Part shown: positions 50,148 through 60,218 of the stretch, in pieces | How positions within the stretch are numbered: the first letter of the stretch is position 1 | Layout: each line of letters begins with the position of its first letter | Source: Chlorokybus atmophyticus | Lineage: Eukaryota > Streptophyta > Chlorokybophyceae > Chlorokybales > Chlorokybaceae | Length of the DNA: 64,000 nucleotides | NCBI GenBank assembly: GCA_009103225.1 | Contig: RHPI01003369.1 | Coordinates: 698,878-762,877 of the forward strand | Reading direction: 5' to 3' | Position numbers and translations under genes: made by a program | Notes under the pieces: generated by a model | The model's input: only the letters and a program-made list of their open reading frames with translations | Told to the model about the DNA's origin: nothing | Databases searched by the model: none

Positions 50148-52207
50148 TGTGCGTGCGCGTGTGCGTGCGCGTATGCGCTCGTGCGCGCGTGTGCATTGCA
50201 TGTGCTTGTGCGTAGGTGCATGTTCAAGAATGGCGACTTTTAGGAATGCAACAGCAACTCGCAGTCCTGCAATCACCTTGCTCTTCTGCTGTGGGTGCCA
50301 GCGGGTGCCGTGAGCGGCCGTCCAGCGCTACTGCTGGCTCTCAACTCCGACTGCACGCACTCAAGCTCTCAGTCACACCTCACCCACCTCTTGCACATGC
50401 CATATGCTTTCAACGTGTTCCTTGTACTCACCATCAGGCTTGATGTGGATGTATAGCTGTCCTCAAAGGCGAGACCACCTCCACCTCCGCCACCGCCTCG
50501 GTTGTTGCGGCTCCCGCGCGGCGTCAAGGACGCGGGGGGCTGGCTTAGTTCTGCAGTGGGACTGGTGGGGTTGCTGGTGACATTATTGTTGTTGATGCTG
50601 ATGTTGATGTTGGTGTTGGTGGTGCTGCTGCTGCTGCTGTTGATGTTGATGCTGGTACTGTTGCTATTGGTGGTGGTGGTGGTGATGGTGCCTGCGCCTG
50701 CGGTGCTGATGTTGATGTTGCTGGCGGTGGCGTTGAGGCTGTCCGTACCGCCATTGTTGTTGCCTCCACCGCGTGAGGCCAGATCCGCCCGGGACTTTGC
50801 GCGCTCCTTCAGACCCGCCAGCTGCGCCTCGAACATGCCTGAGAGAAAAAGCAGAGATTACCGGTTCAGTTTGGAAAGAGCTGTTATTATGACTTTGGAG
50901 ATGTCAACTGAGGTTACCTTTCTTACCAGACATCTGCAGCTCTGTGCTGCGGCTGCCGGCAGCGAGCTTGCTGGGGTGCTCCCCAGGCATGCGCTCCTGA
51001 TTCACATTTAACAGTACATGGTGACACACTGCTCATAGTAGTAAGAGTCAATGCTCGGCAGAGAAACTCTACTCTACTTGATCACTTATAGTAAGCAAGG
51101 GTGATAGGTATAGCAGTACATGTGGTGATACTCTTGTGAGTTGACACGGTATCAACCCTACTGCCGTAGCATCAGCAATCGTTGTTGCTACCTTCAGCAC
51201 TCAATTGTTGGTTGTGCGATGACTAGTAGTTGTCAGTATGGATTGGCAGTTGTCTAGGTTACTGCTCCCGTCACACTGGTGACGGAGCCAGTACGGCTCC
51301 TAGTTGTGGCAGTGGTAGCCACCACCATGTTGTGTAACTCCGCGCACTAGCACAGTGATCAACACACACTTGCCTCCTGTTTAGGCATGCAGTAGTCGAC
51401 GAACGGGAACACGATGGACATGACGGCGGTGAGACCGCCCATACGCCCGATAATCTCCCTATTCTCATCTGTGTGAGGAGTCAAGTGAGTAACTGTGTGT
51501 ATGAGACCACCTTTCGACACAACACAACACAAGACAGCATGATGTAATAGCGTGCCTGTCTCTGCGAGGGACGCGAGGCCGCTGACGGCGTCCCGTCGCA
51601 CGTCCACGTCGGTGCTGTACAGCGCAAGCTCCAGCAGGGGAAGCATGTACTCACCCTGTCAGCAAGAAAAGGACAGGTTATATGGGTGGTCACAAACACA
51701 AATATTCACGCGTTTGTTGGATTTCAATTCATCTGTACACGCCTTTATCGGGGCATGCGCCAGCGCCCCCGCCGGCTTCGCTTCTGCGGGCCTCTTCCCC
51801 GTGGGTGGTGGTGGTGGCGGCGCTGATGGGTTCCTGTGTGCGTGTGTATGCGCGTGAGTGTGTGCGTATGTTTCATCTTGTGTTGGTATCTCCATGCGCG
51901 TTGGTGCATCGCCAATGCCCCATGTCAATGCATACCTTATCAGTGCGTCGATAATGGCGGTGTAAGGATACTTATTCGCAATCTTCACACCACGCAGGCG
52001 GATAGCTATGTGCGAGGGTGGACGCCGTCCTCCTCCCCCACCTCCTCCCCCTCCTCCAACGCCTGCTCCCCCTCCTCCTCCCGCTCCTCCATGTGACACC
52101 TCCCACTCCTCGTCATCCGCCGGCCTGTCCTTCCCCGCCTCGCTCGGCTGCGACGCCACTGTTGTTGGCGGGGGCACAGGCGCCATCACCTTTTTCACAC
52201 CCCTCAT
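46471..52207 (-). CDS. Armadillo-repeat protein with C-terminal IQ motif (one exon lost in gap)
   Basis: Exons in transcript order: 52207-51936, 51833-51743, 51655-51556, 51468-51374, 50996-50927, 50838-50432, 50288 to about 50200 (end uncertain), 50070-50001, 49881-49626, 49537-49429, 49312-49122, 49054-48966, 48779-48675, 48587-48518, 48441-48313, [gap], 47168-46837, 46597-46471. Helical ARM-like segments include YMLPLLELALYSTDVDVRR, LQRLAASVLADLLS, ALTQWLAGPGG, ATRLLCALAGSSRDARP and LLKASLQAFSLLADN. The end has an IQ motif (VIQTSARGFLSRKR) and an acidic tail. Low-complexity inserts: Gly-rich near the start, Asn/Ser/Thr-rich in exon 6, a His/Gln run in exon 9. Five introns have GC donors (51742, 51555, 51373, 49428, 48674). 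Scaffold or calmodulin-regulated role is inference; family not named. Confidence 0.72.
47239..47966. other. Assembly gap (728 N) hiding at least one exon
   Basis: The exon before the gap (ending 48313) stops after one base of a codon, while the exon after it (starting 47168) begins on a codon boundary. A coding exon of length 3n+2 must therefore lie in the gap or its immediate flanks. Confidence 0.8.
47997..48240. repeat. TG/CG alternating tract
   Basis: About 240 bp of imperfect (GT)/(GC) alternation in the intron of the armadillo gene next to the gap; it probably caused the assembly break. Confidence 0.8.
50076..50142. repeat. Long perfect (TG)n microsatellite
   Basis: About 33 uninterrupted TG units, followed by mixed TG/CG to about 50190. 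On the minus strand the frame stays open through it, as a Thr-His repeat between two armadillo-type segments. Confidence 0.95.
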
Positions 52208-53132
52208 GACTTGTTGTTGGTGATATTGTTGACTAGTGTTGGTTCTGTGGCTTGTGGGTGGATGCACAAACAGTGTGCGTTGGCAACCAGCTCATGCTTG
52301 AGAACTGAACGTAGCCGCTGGCCTAAGGCCACGCCAGACCTTTGTTGGAAGCCTGGATTGACGTACTCCAGGCCTCAAACAAGCACACCAACAGGTTAAG
52401 ACACTATTCTAGACTCTTTCCGCATCAAAACGGTGCGTTCAACTCTCAGATGTGCATACCACTAGGCTATACCGCTGTCTAGGCCAGGCCAGGCCAAGCC
52501 AGACTAGCCAAACGCAAGCAGCAGACCGCAAGGTCCCGAGTGTAGGTGTAGCTAGGGTTCGAGCAGCAGGCGACGCAACGCCAAAGACGTGAAGAAATCA
52601 CCTACTCCACTCCCCTTCCACTAGAGGAAAAGAAAAACCCCTACCGTCAGGCCACAATCAGCCTGGTAGAGAGCGCCACCGGGCCAGGCCGAACCAGGCC
52701 AAGCCCAGTGGACAGTCACACAGTCAAGTCACGTGATCCTGCGCACCTCGGTTAGCGTCGGGAGGGATCCGAGCGTTCGTTTTACCGAGAACCGAGATCT
52801 GCCCTTCTGGCAGAAGGCTGCTTTCCGGGTTGCACTAACCGCGCCACTCACCGAGGTGGTCAACGCCGCACAACGATTTCTGTCCGCGCGCGCTTGTGCG
52901 CTTGTGCGCTCACGGTGGATCGATATCGCGGTCACAGAACGATATAGTATTTGGAATCGATCTCGAGGATATCAATCGCCCCTCAGGCGATTTGAAGTAA
53001 TACATACAGCGGCAGCACAATTTTCTTGCTTAGGCCCATGCACGCATGCTCAGCCTTTTGCCCGGCTAGTTTGCTTGACCGTCTTTGCTGCTTGGTGGCT
53101 TGAATTAGCGCCGTCTTGTGTGCTTCGCCCTC
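52208..53132. promoter_or_regulatory. Divergent intergenic region (armadillo gene / 371-residue gene)
   Basis: Holds GGCCAGGCC-type pentamer repeats at 52476-52510 and 52683-52706, matching in reverse the minisatellite upstream of KEA. Also short hairpins: ccttct-ggc-agaagg near 52804 and aatcgcc-cctca-ggcgatt near 52974. No promoter element identified with certainty. Confidence 0.4.
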
Positions 53133-55731
53133 ATGGCGGCGGGGGGTCAGCTGGCTGCCAGCATCAGGCATGTGCAGGTTGGTGGATGCAACTCTTCACC
53201 TGAGCTGGGATGGTCGTTGGTGATGACTGTTTCTGCAACCGTGTAAAAGTCTTCGTACCTGGCTTTCATATCCATTTTGCGCATAAAAGTTGGATAGCGC
53301 ATTTTGCTGCTTCGGATGGTCTCAAAGACAACTCAGTCAACTCAGTTTGGCTGCCTTGCAAGCCGTAGCTACTGCAGCTTGGTGCAGTCCGTCCACCCCA
53401 TGCAAGCAGCACAGGACTCGTGACTATTTCAATACAAACATAGAGAGAACAATGCTCATAAAGACACGTGTAGACACATGCCTGCACAGAGGCGTAAATC
53501 TGCGTACACGCGCGAGCACCAACTTGCGCACAGAGCGCACGCACCCACCATGTGCCCTTGCACCGATGCACTGTTGGCAACACGAGATTGTGTGCGTGTG
53601 TGTCTACGTACATGAGCAGCCAATTTCTCATCTACACACGACCTATCCTCTTGCGCGCACACACACAACTTGCTCATCCCAACCCGAAAACAGTCTCCAA
53701 ACCACGCTCACCCTCACCCTCACACCCTCGCTTCCAGACTCTGATGCGCGAGGTGTACGGCGACTACACCCCATCAACAGCATGGCGTCCTCGCCCCTTC
53801 CACGCTCGCGCCGGCGGTCGCTACCTCTGGTCGGACGCGTTCGGCGTGTGCGACTACCTGTCGCTGCACGGGGCCACGAGGGATGAAGCGTACGTCGCGC
53901 AGGCCGACGCGGTCGTGAGGGACGTGCATGATGTACTAGGGAAGAGGAGGGATGGGAGAGGGAGGATTGATGGGGCGAGCGAGGAGAAGCCGACCGCGGG
54001 GGGACTGCGTATTGGGAAGGTGGGGTGATGCATGTTGGGTGCAGTATCAACAACACCAAGAGCATTGTCGCAAGCACGGCAGTGAGTCTGAGTCGTACAC
54101 CCAACGAAGTGTGAGTCATACTCAACCCAACATCATCTGCTTTAGTCATGTTGAAGGTTGACTTGCATCACTCTGCTATGAACCCTACATCGCCCCATGT
54201 ACTCTCTCGGAATGGTACCGCATGTACACGCAGAGAGTGGGGTGCAGGAGGACGACGAGAGCGAGCCGGACGGCGACGGGCAGTACTTCCACTACCTCAC
54301 CAAGTGGATGTTCGCGCTGAGCCGCATGAGCACTGCCACTCGAGATGATAAGTACCAGCGCTGGGCGGTGGAGCTCGCAAAGGCCGCGCACCACAACTTT
54401 GTCCGGAGGTAGTGCGTAATGCCATGATCCTATTGTCTTACACTTACACTCACAGGTCACACACTTCTTTTGGTGTGTGCTTTAGCACACAGAGCATGCA
54501 GTACTGGCATCCAGTAGCTGTACGTGTACTGCCAATCAATGCAATTTGCATTTGCTTGCTTGCACAACACTACTTACCGGTTTTATCTGTCAACAGGGAA
54601 AGGGGCTTCCAACGCATGTACTGGAAAGTCAGCATCGATGGTACGCGGCCACTTGTCAACAGCGAGGGGAACCTCGACCCGTACGACGGTCTCGTCGCGT
54701 ACAGACTTCTGATGGAAACGTAAGGCAGGCATGTTTGTCCTTCAGTGTATGGTTCATTTATGTGGCTTCGTTGGGAAGCTCGCTAAGGCTTCCTGGAGCA
54801 AGAGCTGTTGTGTACACTCACTGTACGTAGCGTGTAGTCAAAGCCAGCAGCTTTTGCAACAGTTGTCAAGGCACGCACTTGCATGGAACCACCCATGGAC
54901 ATGCATGCGTGCGCACGTGCGCAGTCATGGGTGCACCCATGCACACACGCACCCATGCGCAAACACGCATACCAACATACGCCCCCACAATCACGCATTA
55001 AGCATTCGGTATTTCAAAACGCTTGAACCGGAAGTTCTGATGTCTGCAAAGGCAGAGACTTACGCGCTCTCATACAGTAACCCCGACCCGCACGAGCTGG
55101 ACGCCGAGATATCAGACTTCCAGTCAATGGTGGAGGCTCGCTACCCATCATTCCGGACGTCGGACCCGCTGGACCTGGGAGAGGCGCTGTGGCTGGCATC
55201 GTGGTACCCGGGCGAGGCGTGGGCCCGCCACGTCGTGCGCGAGGGACTCTCCAGCGCAGATCGCCTGTGGCGACTCGGATACTTTGAACAGCCGCTGGGA
55301 CACAGACTAATGTTCAGGGAGATGGGCACGACGATGGGGATTCAGGTGACATTTTGTTGATGTTGTTGTTGTTGTTGTTGTTGTTGTTGTGTGTTTGGTT
55401 GTTGATTGCTGCATGTTGTGAGATGCAACAACCGATGGGATTGGGAGTTGTTGTTTTTGTCCATTGATGCTAGTGTAAACAGCTGTCAAACTCAGATTGG
55501 CAGCAGCAGCAATTGTTGTTGTTACGGAATGCGCGTGCGCTTGTACTAATCACACCTGTTTCCTTGCAGGCGGTGTTGGCGGCGCCAGAAAACGCCATCT
55601 GGTCGCAGCGTGTGGATGCACTGCACGCATTCTGGCGCGACAAGGTGTTCGAGCGCGACCGCGACATATCGCCCCTGATGTATGCCGCGAGCGCGCTGAT
55701 GTGGCCGGGAGTGTGGAAGCGAGCGGAGTGA
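53133..55731 (+). CDS. Conserved hypothetical protein, alpha-barrel (six-hairpin glycosidase-like)
   Basis: Six exons: 53133-53177, 53738-54019, 54248-54408, 54597-54719, 55003-55345, 55570-55731; 371 residues in consistent phase. Blocks such as GGRYLWSDAFGVCDYLSLH, DGDGQYFHYLTKWMFALSRM, RWAVELAKAAHHNF, GFQRMYWKVSIDG, EGNLDPYDGLVAYRLL and WPGVWKRAE show paired helices with aromatic and acidic residues, as in six-hairpin glycosidase-like folds. I know this as an uncharacterised family, so catalytic activity is not claimed. The start is inferred from a short ATG-led first exon (MAAGGQLAASIRHVQ) whose phase matches exon 2. Exon 3 could begin a few codons earlier. Intron 5 holds a (TTG)n repeat. 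Confidence 0.78.
55361..55391. repeat. (TTG)n microsatellite
   Basis: About ten ttg units in intron 5 of the 371-residue gene. Confidence 0.9.
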
Positions 55732-56246
55732 GGGGAGGCTTGCGCAGTATGAACTAGCTTGTTGTGCGCTGAGGATGTCTCACTTTCTAGAGAGCGGGCA
55801 AGTTGGTTGGTGCACATGTACCGAGTTGTGTTGACTAATAAATTGACTGCAAGTCTGTCAAGAAGTTTAAGGATTGGCCACCAACTACACGAGAGGTTGT
55901 GCCACACGTGATGTGCTGAGCAGTTGGATGCAAGTGATGCTTGCCAGAAACCGCATGCGAGTGGCCTCAAACTAGAACAACACCACGCAGCTATCCCTGT
56001 ATTTTATTCTTAAGCTCTCACACACATTTTCATCACACACGTCCTACACAGACAACACCTCAAGTACAACTACAACGACGCCAGCTATTGTCTACTATTT
56101 GCACTGGTTGACACTACTTGTGCAGGGCTAACCAAACATGACGTGCGCCACATGCGGCGTCCTGTACACAGAACACACTACAACCAATGCTGAAAGAGTG
56201 CCATTTCCGTCTTCTGTTGCATCTGGCTGCTGTTTCGCAAAGAACA
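55732..56246. other. Convergent intergenic region, no gene seen
   Basis: Between two convergent 3' ends; AATAAA-like signals are not distinct and no motif is recognised. Confidence 0.45.
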
Positions 56247-59018
56247 TTAAGGTACCTCAGGGAGAGTCATTGGGACCTCCTCAATTGGGTCACCAGTGTG
56301 CAAGCGTGGTTCCGAGGCGCGTGTGTTCTCGTAGTAGAGGAGGACATCAAACTGCTTCGTCAATTGACTTCTCCCATAGTAGCGGCGCTGACGGTCACGC
56401 TCCCAGGTGTACACGACCCCGATGTAGCGCAAGCAGAGGTCTTCCTTGTCCAACACCCGCGTTGCTTCATTATCATCTCTGAAGCTGTGCCAAAACGCTG
56501 GCAACCCCGACTGCATAAAATACACACAACAAAAGAACATTGAGATACAAGCCAGGGTGTCCTCTCCAGTAACACACAGAGTAGCCAATGCACATGGAGC
56601 CACCTGGTGAAGTAAGTGTTCGTAAGTGTCTTCGTTGGCCGGGACGATGGCCAATCGCTCAGGAGGTTCGCCCCACTCCGCAGCCGCAGTCACGGTGCCG
56701 GTGTAGTTAACCTGCAATGTTTTCACCAGTAAGCGCAGCCGTAGCAGCTTCATTGGGTTGGACCAGATGAGCGCTGCTACCTGTGCTATGAGGTATGTCT
56801 TCTCGCGCCGTGCTTTTCGCGCACTAATTGGCCGAGACTGATCTCAAATCTGTTTGGACACCTCTTTCTCCTCGATGAGTTAATAATTGCTCACTAGCAA
56901 GCAGACGCAGTCATGCAGCGTTAGCGCAAAGCAAATTGGCAACGGTAACAGAACGTTGGCACTTGTGCCGACACCCAACTTCACGGCTGCACAGTCGCAT
57001 CGTTGTATAACATGCAGTCACTGCAATTATGGCATTGTTTGGATGGTGTGTTCAAGAGCTTGCTCACTATGAACATAAATAGTCATGTGTGCATGACTAC
57101 AACACGAAACAACTAGCGCGTGATTGATGGTAAGGTGCATGCACTGCTTGGCCAGCACACCTTGCCAACAAATGCACATGCTTGGGCAAACTGTTTAAGA
57201 CTGTGCATCATACGCACAGTCAAGTGCATATGGCAGCATATCAAAACAGCATAGTGAGCGACTTAGCACCATCAGAGCTTACCTGGGACATGTTGCCCAT
57301 GTCGTCGCGCGTGCGTCACCTGCCTGCGAGTTGTGCGCCCACACTACAATCTTGGTACCCGTTCCGAAACACTTCTGGTCCAGGTACGCAATCAGTGCCT
57401 GCACATGCTCACGTAAGGATACACGCACTGTGAGCGGAGAGCGTGTCAGCACAGTTTTGCATAGGTGCCCCCCTTGCATGCGCACATCAAGAATCTTTAT
57501 CATGTGCTGTTCCCGAACATTCCGAGATTCATCCAGCGCCAAGAACATAGACTTGTTGTATTGCTCTGAATCTGTGAATACAGCGCGACAAACAATTGAT
57601 GCTGGTCACACTTTGATTACTTATACGCAGACAATCACAATCAAGCTGAAGGCGCAGTACAAAGCCAGATGGCAACAAGGACGCAAGCGTACCAACGACT
57701 ATCAGCGCACTCTGCTCTGCGTAGAAGAAGTCGTCTGCGAGTTCATTCTGGTTGCGGGTGCCCTTATTTAGCAACTCGTGTTTCCTCTTCAGCATGTCGT
57801 TGAGCATGTTCCAGACGTGCTGCTGGCAATCCGCACAGCCAAGGCTACCTGCAGCCAGTAAGAGCAAAGGCTCAGATATACCATAGTCAGGCCTTGTGTT
57901 TGCGTGTTTCAAAACATCTGGCTGAAAGGTTGCGTCGTATCTGCAAGCCCATACCTGTGGAAGCAACAGCAGTTGCAGTCACAAAGTTACAATGCAGCTT
58001 GACACTGCCTGCTCGTTCAAGTTGGAAAAGCATACCACTGCTCGGAGCGGAATGCATCAAAGCACGCATACCGCTCCCTGACCAGCTCAAACAGTTCATG
58101 GTCTTCTGTTCCCCGGAAGCGAAGCACAGCCTGCATGGCCTCGCGCATGCAGTACAGGTCCAGGCCTGCACTAGTTCAGCACATAATTCCAGTACCAATG
58201 CTTAGGTGCGTTTGCAAGCTCAGTACAATAGCAATAGTGTCCCGGTCAGCAACGAGTGCTCACCATAAACGCCTATCAGACCAGGGCCATACGGGTCTGC
58301 ATGCCACAGAGTATAGGCCCGGTCGGGTTGATAGCAATGTATCCAGCATTGCACTACAGTCGTCAGTACTAAACCGGACAAGTGTTATGACCGCCACCCG
58401 TACTTTGGGCTTCAGCCTGCGAGCACATCTGCTTGTTACTGGCATCTTTGCACAACAGCCTCGCATTGCCAATCAGAGCTACCAATGCACTGGAAAGGGA
58501 CTTACGATTCCTAATTGTGAACGCAGCCACCTGTTGTACTCTCGAAGCCAGCCAACAAAGTCCAAAACGTCAGCGTTTCGCCACATCCAAGGTGGAAACC
58601 TCCTGTGCATATGTTTCGTGCAATCATGATCACATTGCGTCCAATCAGAAGTAATTGTCACACTGTGGAACATGACAACTCACGGCTTCAAGTTGTTGCG
58701 TTGCATGAAGGATGCTTGACAAATGCACCTTAGCACTGTACTCTCACCGACTTTGCAATTCTTACGCTTGCTAACCTGAGTGTAGACAAGGCTTCAGCCG
58801 CCACTGTTATGCTGTTGTCCACGCCGCGCACAAAGCGGTTGACTCGGTAAGCGTCCGGCCAGTCGGCTTCTAGCGCAACTGCTCTGAAACCGTGCTCCTC
58901 TATCAGCCTCCTGTGCGCCACGCATCATACAATGGACATCACTCAGCGTTTAATCAACTTGTGGCCCAACGGCAAACAGAACAGAACAATCGCAGAAAGC
59001 AGGCTCTGCCGCTCACCA

Positions 59019-59071
59019 GCCCTGTGCTGACACTAACGTAGTGTGACACTACGTTAGTGTCAGCACAGGGC
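59019..59071. repeat. Perfect inverted repeat, 26-bp arms with 1-base loop
   Basis: Arms 59019-59044 and 59046-59071 (gccctgtgctgacactaacg and its complement) are exact complements. It lies within the first intron of the esterase-like gene. Confidence 0.95.
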
Positions 59072-59072
59072 A

Positions 59073-59098
59073 AGAAAAGAGCAGCGCTGCTCTTTTCT
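59073..59098. repeat. Perfect 26-bp palindrome
   Basis: agaaaagagcagc followed at once by its reverse complement; begins two bases after the longer inverted repeat. Confidence 0.95.
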
Positions 59099-59323
59099 GC
59101 ATCTTTTTCTTTGTTTCTTTGTTGTTGCTGATGCCTCGCCCGCAGGGGAGGGGGGGGACCGGGGGGGGAAGGGGGCATGCCCCTGACCAGTTACGCACCT
59201 GGTCATGATTGCATGTTGGTTGGAAAAAGTCCTGCGTGTCGTGCGATCCCTCGCCAATCAGCACAGATTGTGCTTTGCCGGCCTCTTCAACTAGTTTATC
59301 GTAGGACGTAGCAAGCCCGTGAG

Positions 59324-59990
59324 CTACACAGCAGGCAACGAGTGCAGGTAACCGTATTAGAGCTTGTTTTGCTGAAAATAATAAGCAGCAAAGATTGAAA
59401 ACACGTGTTGCGTAACAGCTTTGCTTTATCTAACAGCTGGATGCAGTCGCTGACAAAAGAATAGAAGCCTCAGCCAAGCGTGAGGCTGAAGCTCAAGTTG
59501 AAGCTGCAATTCCATTGACAAGCAATAGTGCAAGCTCCCCGCAACTTGCATAAACACTGCTGCAACGCCAAATTTGCCACGGGCTATCCACGCTTAGCAT
59601 AAGTGCCCACTTTGATGGCATGCTGACGAATGCAGTCCCCCTGGCTGGAAGCAGCATGGGGCCTTTCCAAGCCCCAAACCAACCAAGGGTTGGCTTCTCC
59701 TGCTGCTGCTGGCGGAAGCGGCACATGCAGGCCGGCTCCCTCAGCCATCGCCTTCAAGATGACGCCACCACCACCGCCTGCAGCTTAGCCAGCGCAGGCG
59801 AGACGCTGCGGCTAGCTAGCGTGTGTAGAACAGGCTTGCTTGTGCTGAACACGCGTGTGTGCATGCAAACAACCACTGAAAAGCTCCCCTCCACAGTGTA
59901 GTATTCCAGAAGCAGGTGCCAAAAGCTGCCAACAGCAAACCGCGTGGCCGTAGCCTTTGACGATGAAGTGTTGAGCTGTGGACAGCTGAT
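59324..59990. other. Unassigned region upstream of the esterase-like gene
   Basis: Minus-strand frames here (for example 59726-59590) have protein-like composition but no recognised motif, and I could not join them to the esterase exons or to the exons further upstream. Confidence 0.3.
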
Positions 59991-60185
59991 GGACACGCTT
60001 GAGCGCAATGCTGCCAAACTCATCCGCGTTGGTGCAAGTGAAAAGCACCCACCGCTGACTTGTGACGTGTGAGTTGATGGCAAAGCCATCAACTGATGTG
60101 CTTGCGTCGATGTTGCTGCCAACGCCATCATCATCATCCAGCAAAACTAGTGCAACGCTAGACATCATGGCCATCATCGTCTGCT

Positions 60186-60218
<33 letters not shown>

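Larger units (their letters stand above)
56247..59323 (-). pseudogene. Erythromycin-esterase family gene with two one-base frameshifts
   Basis: Exons with clear family similarity: 59323-59199 (SVLIGEGSHDTQDFF), 58910-58776 ([20 protein letters not shown]), 58602-58531 (FPPWMWRNADVLDFVGWLRE), 58165-58036 (GLDLYCMREAMQAVLRFRG), 57848-57693 (ADDFFYAEQSALIV), 57571-57283 (KIVVWAHNSQAGDARAT), 56842-56781 (ISLGQLVREKHGA), 56711-56604 (VNYTGTVTAAAEWGEPPERL), 56510-56247 (GLPAFWHSFRD, stop). The bacterial relatives hydrolyse macrolide lactones; eukaryotic homologues have unknown substrates. Two exons, 57571-57283 and 56842-56781, are each one base short of the phase needed: the frame breaks inside GDARATDMG and after REKHGA. 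Joins between 59199 and 58910, 58531 and 58165, and 58036 and 57848 are not resolved. Either this is a recent pseudogene or the assembly has base errors. Confidence 0.72.

Noticed and set aside
50001-50276. Cys-Val and Thr-His repeat frames as separate genes
   Set aside because: Frames produced by the (TG)n microsatellite; only the minus-strand frame is considered, as a possible part of the armadillo gene.
52400-52510. A-box-like tagcctagtgg on the minus strand (possible tRNA or SINE)
   Set aside because: No B box at the right distance downstream and no cloverleaf; single weak promoter-like match only.
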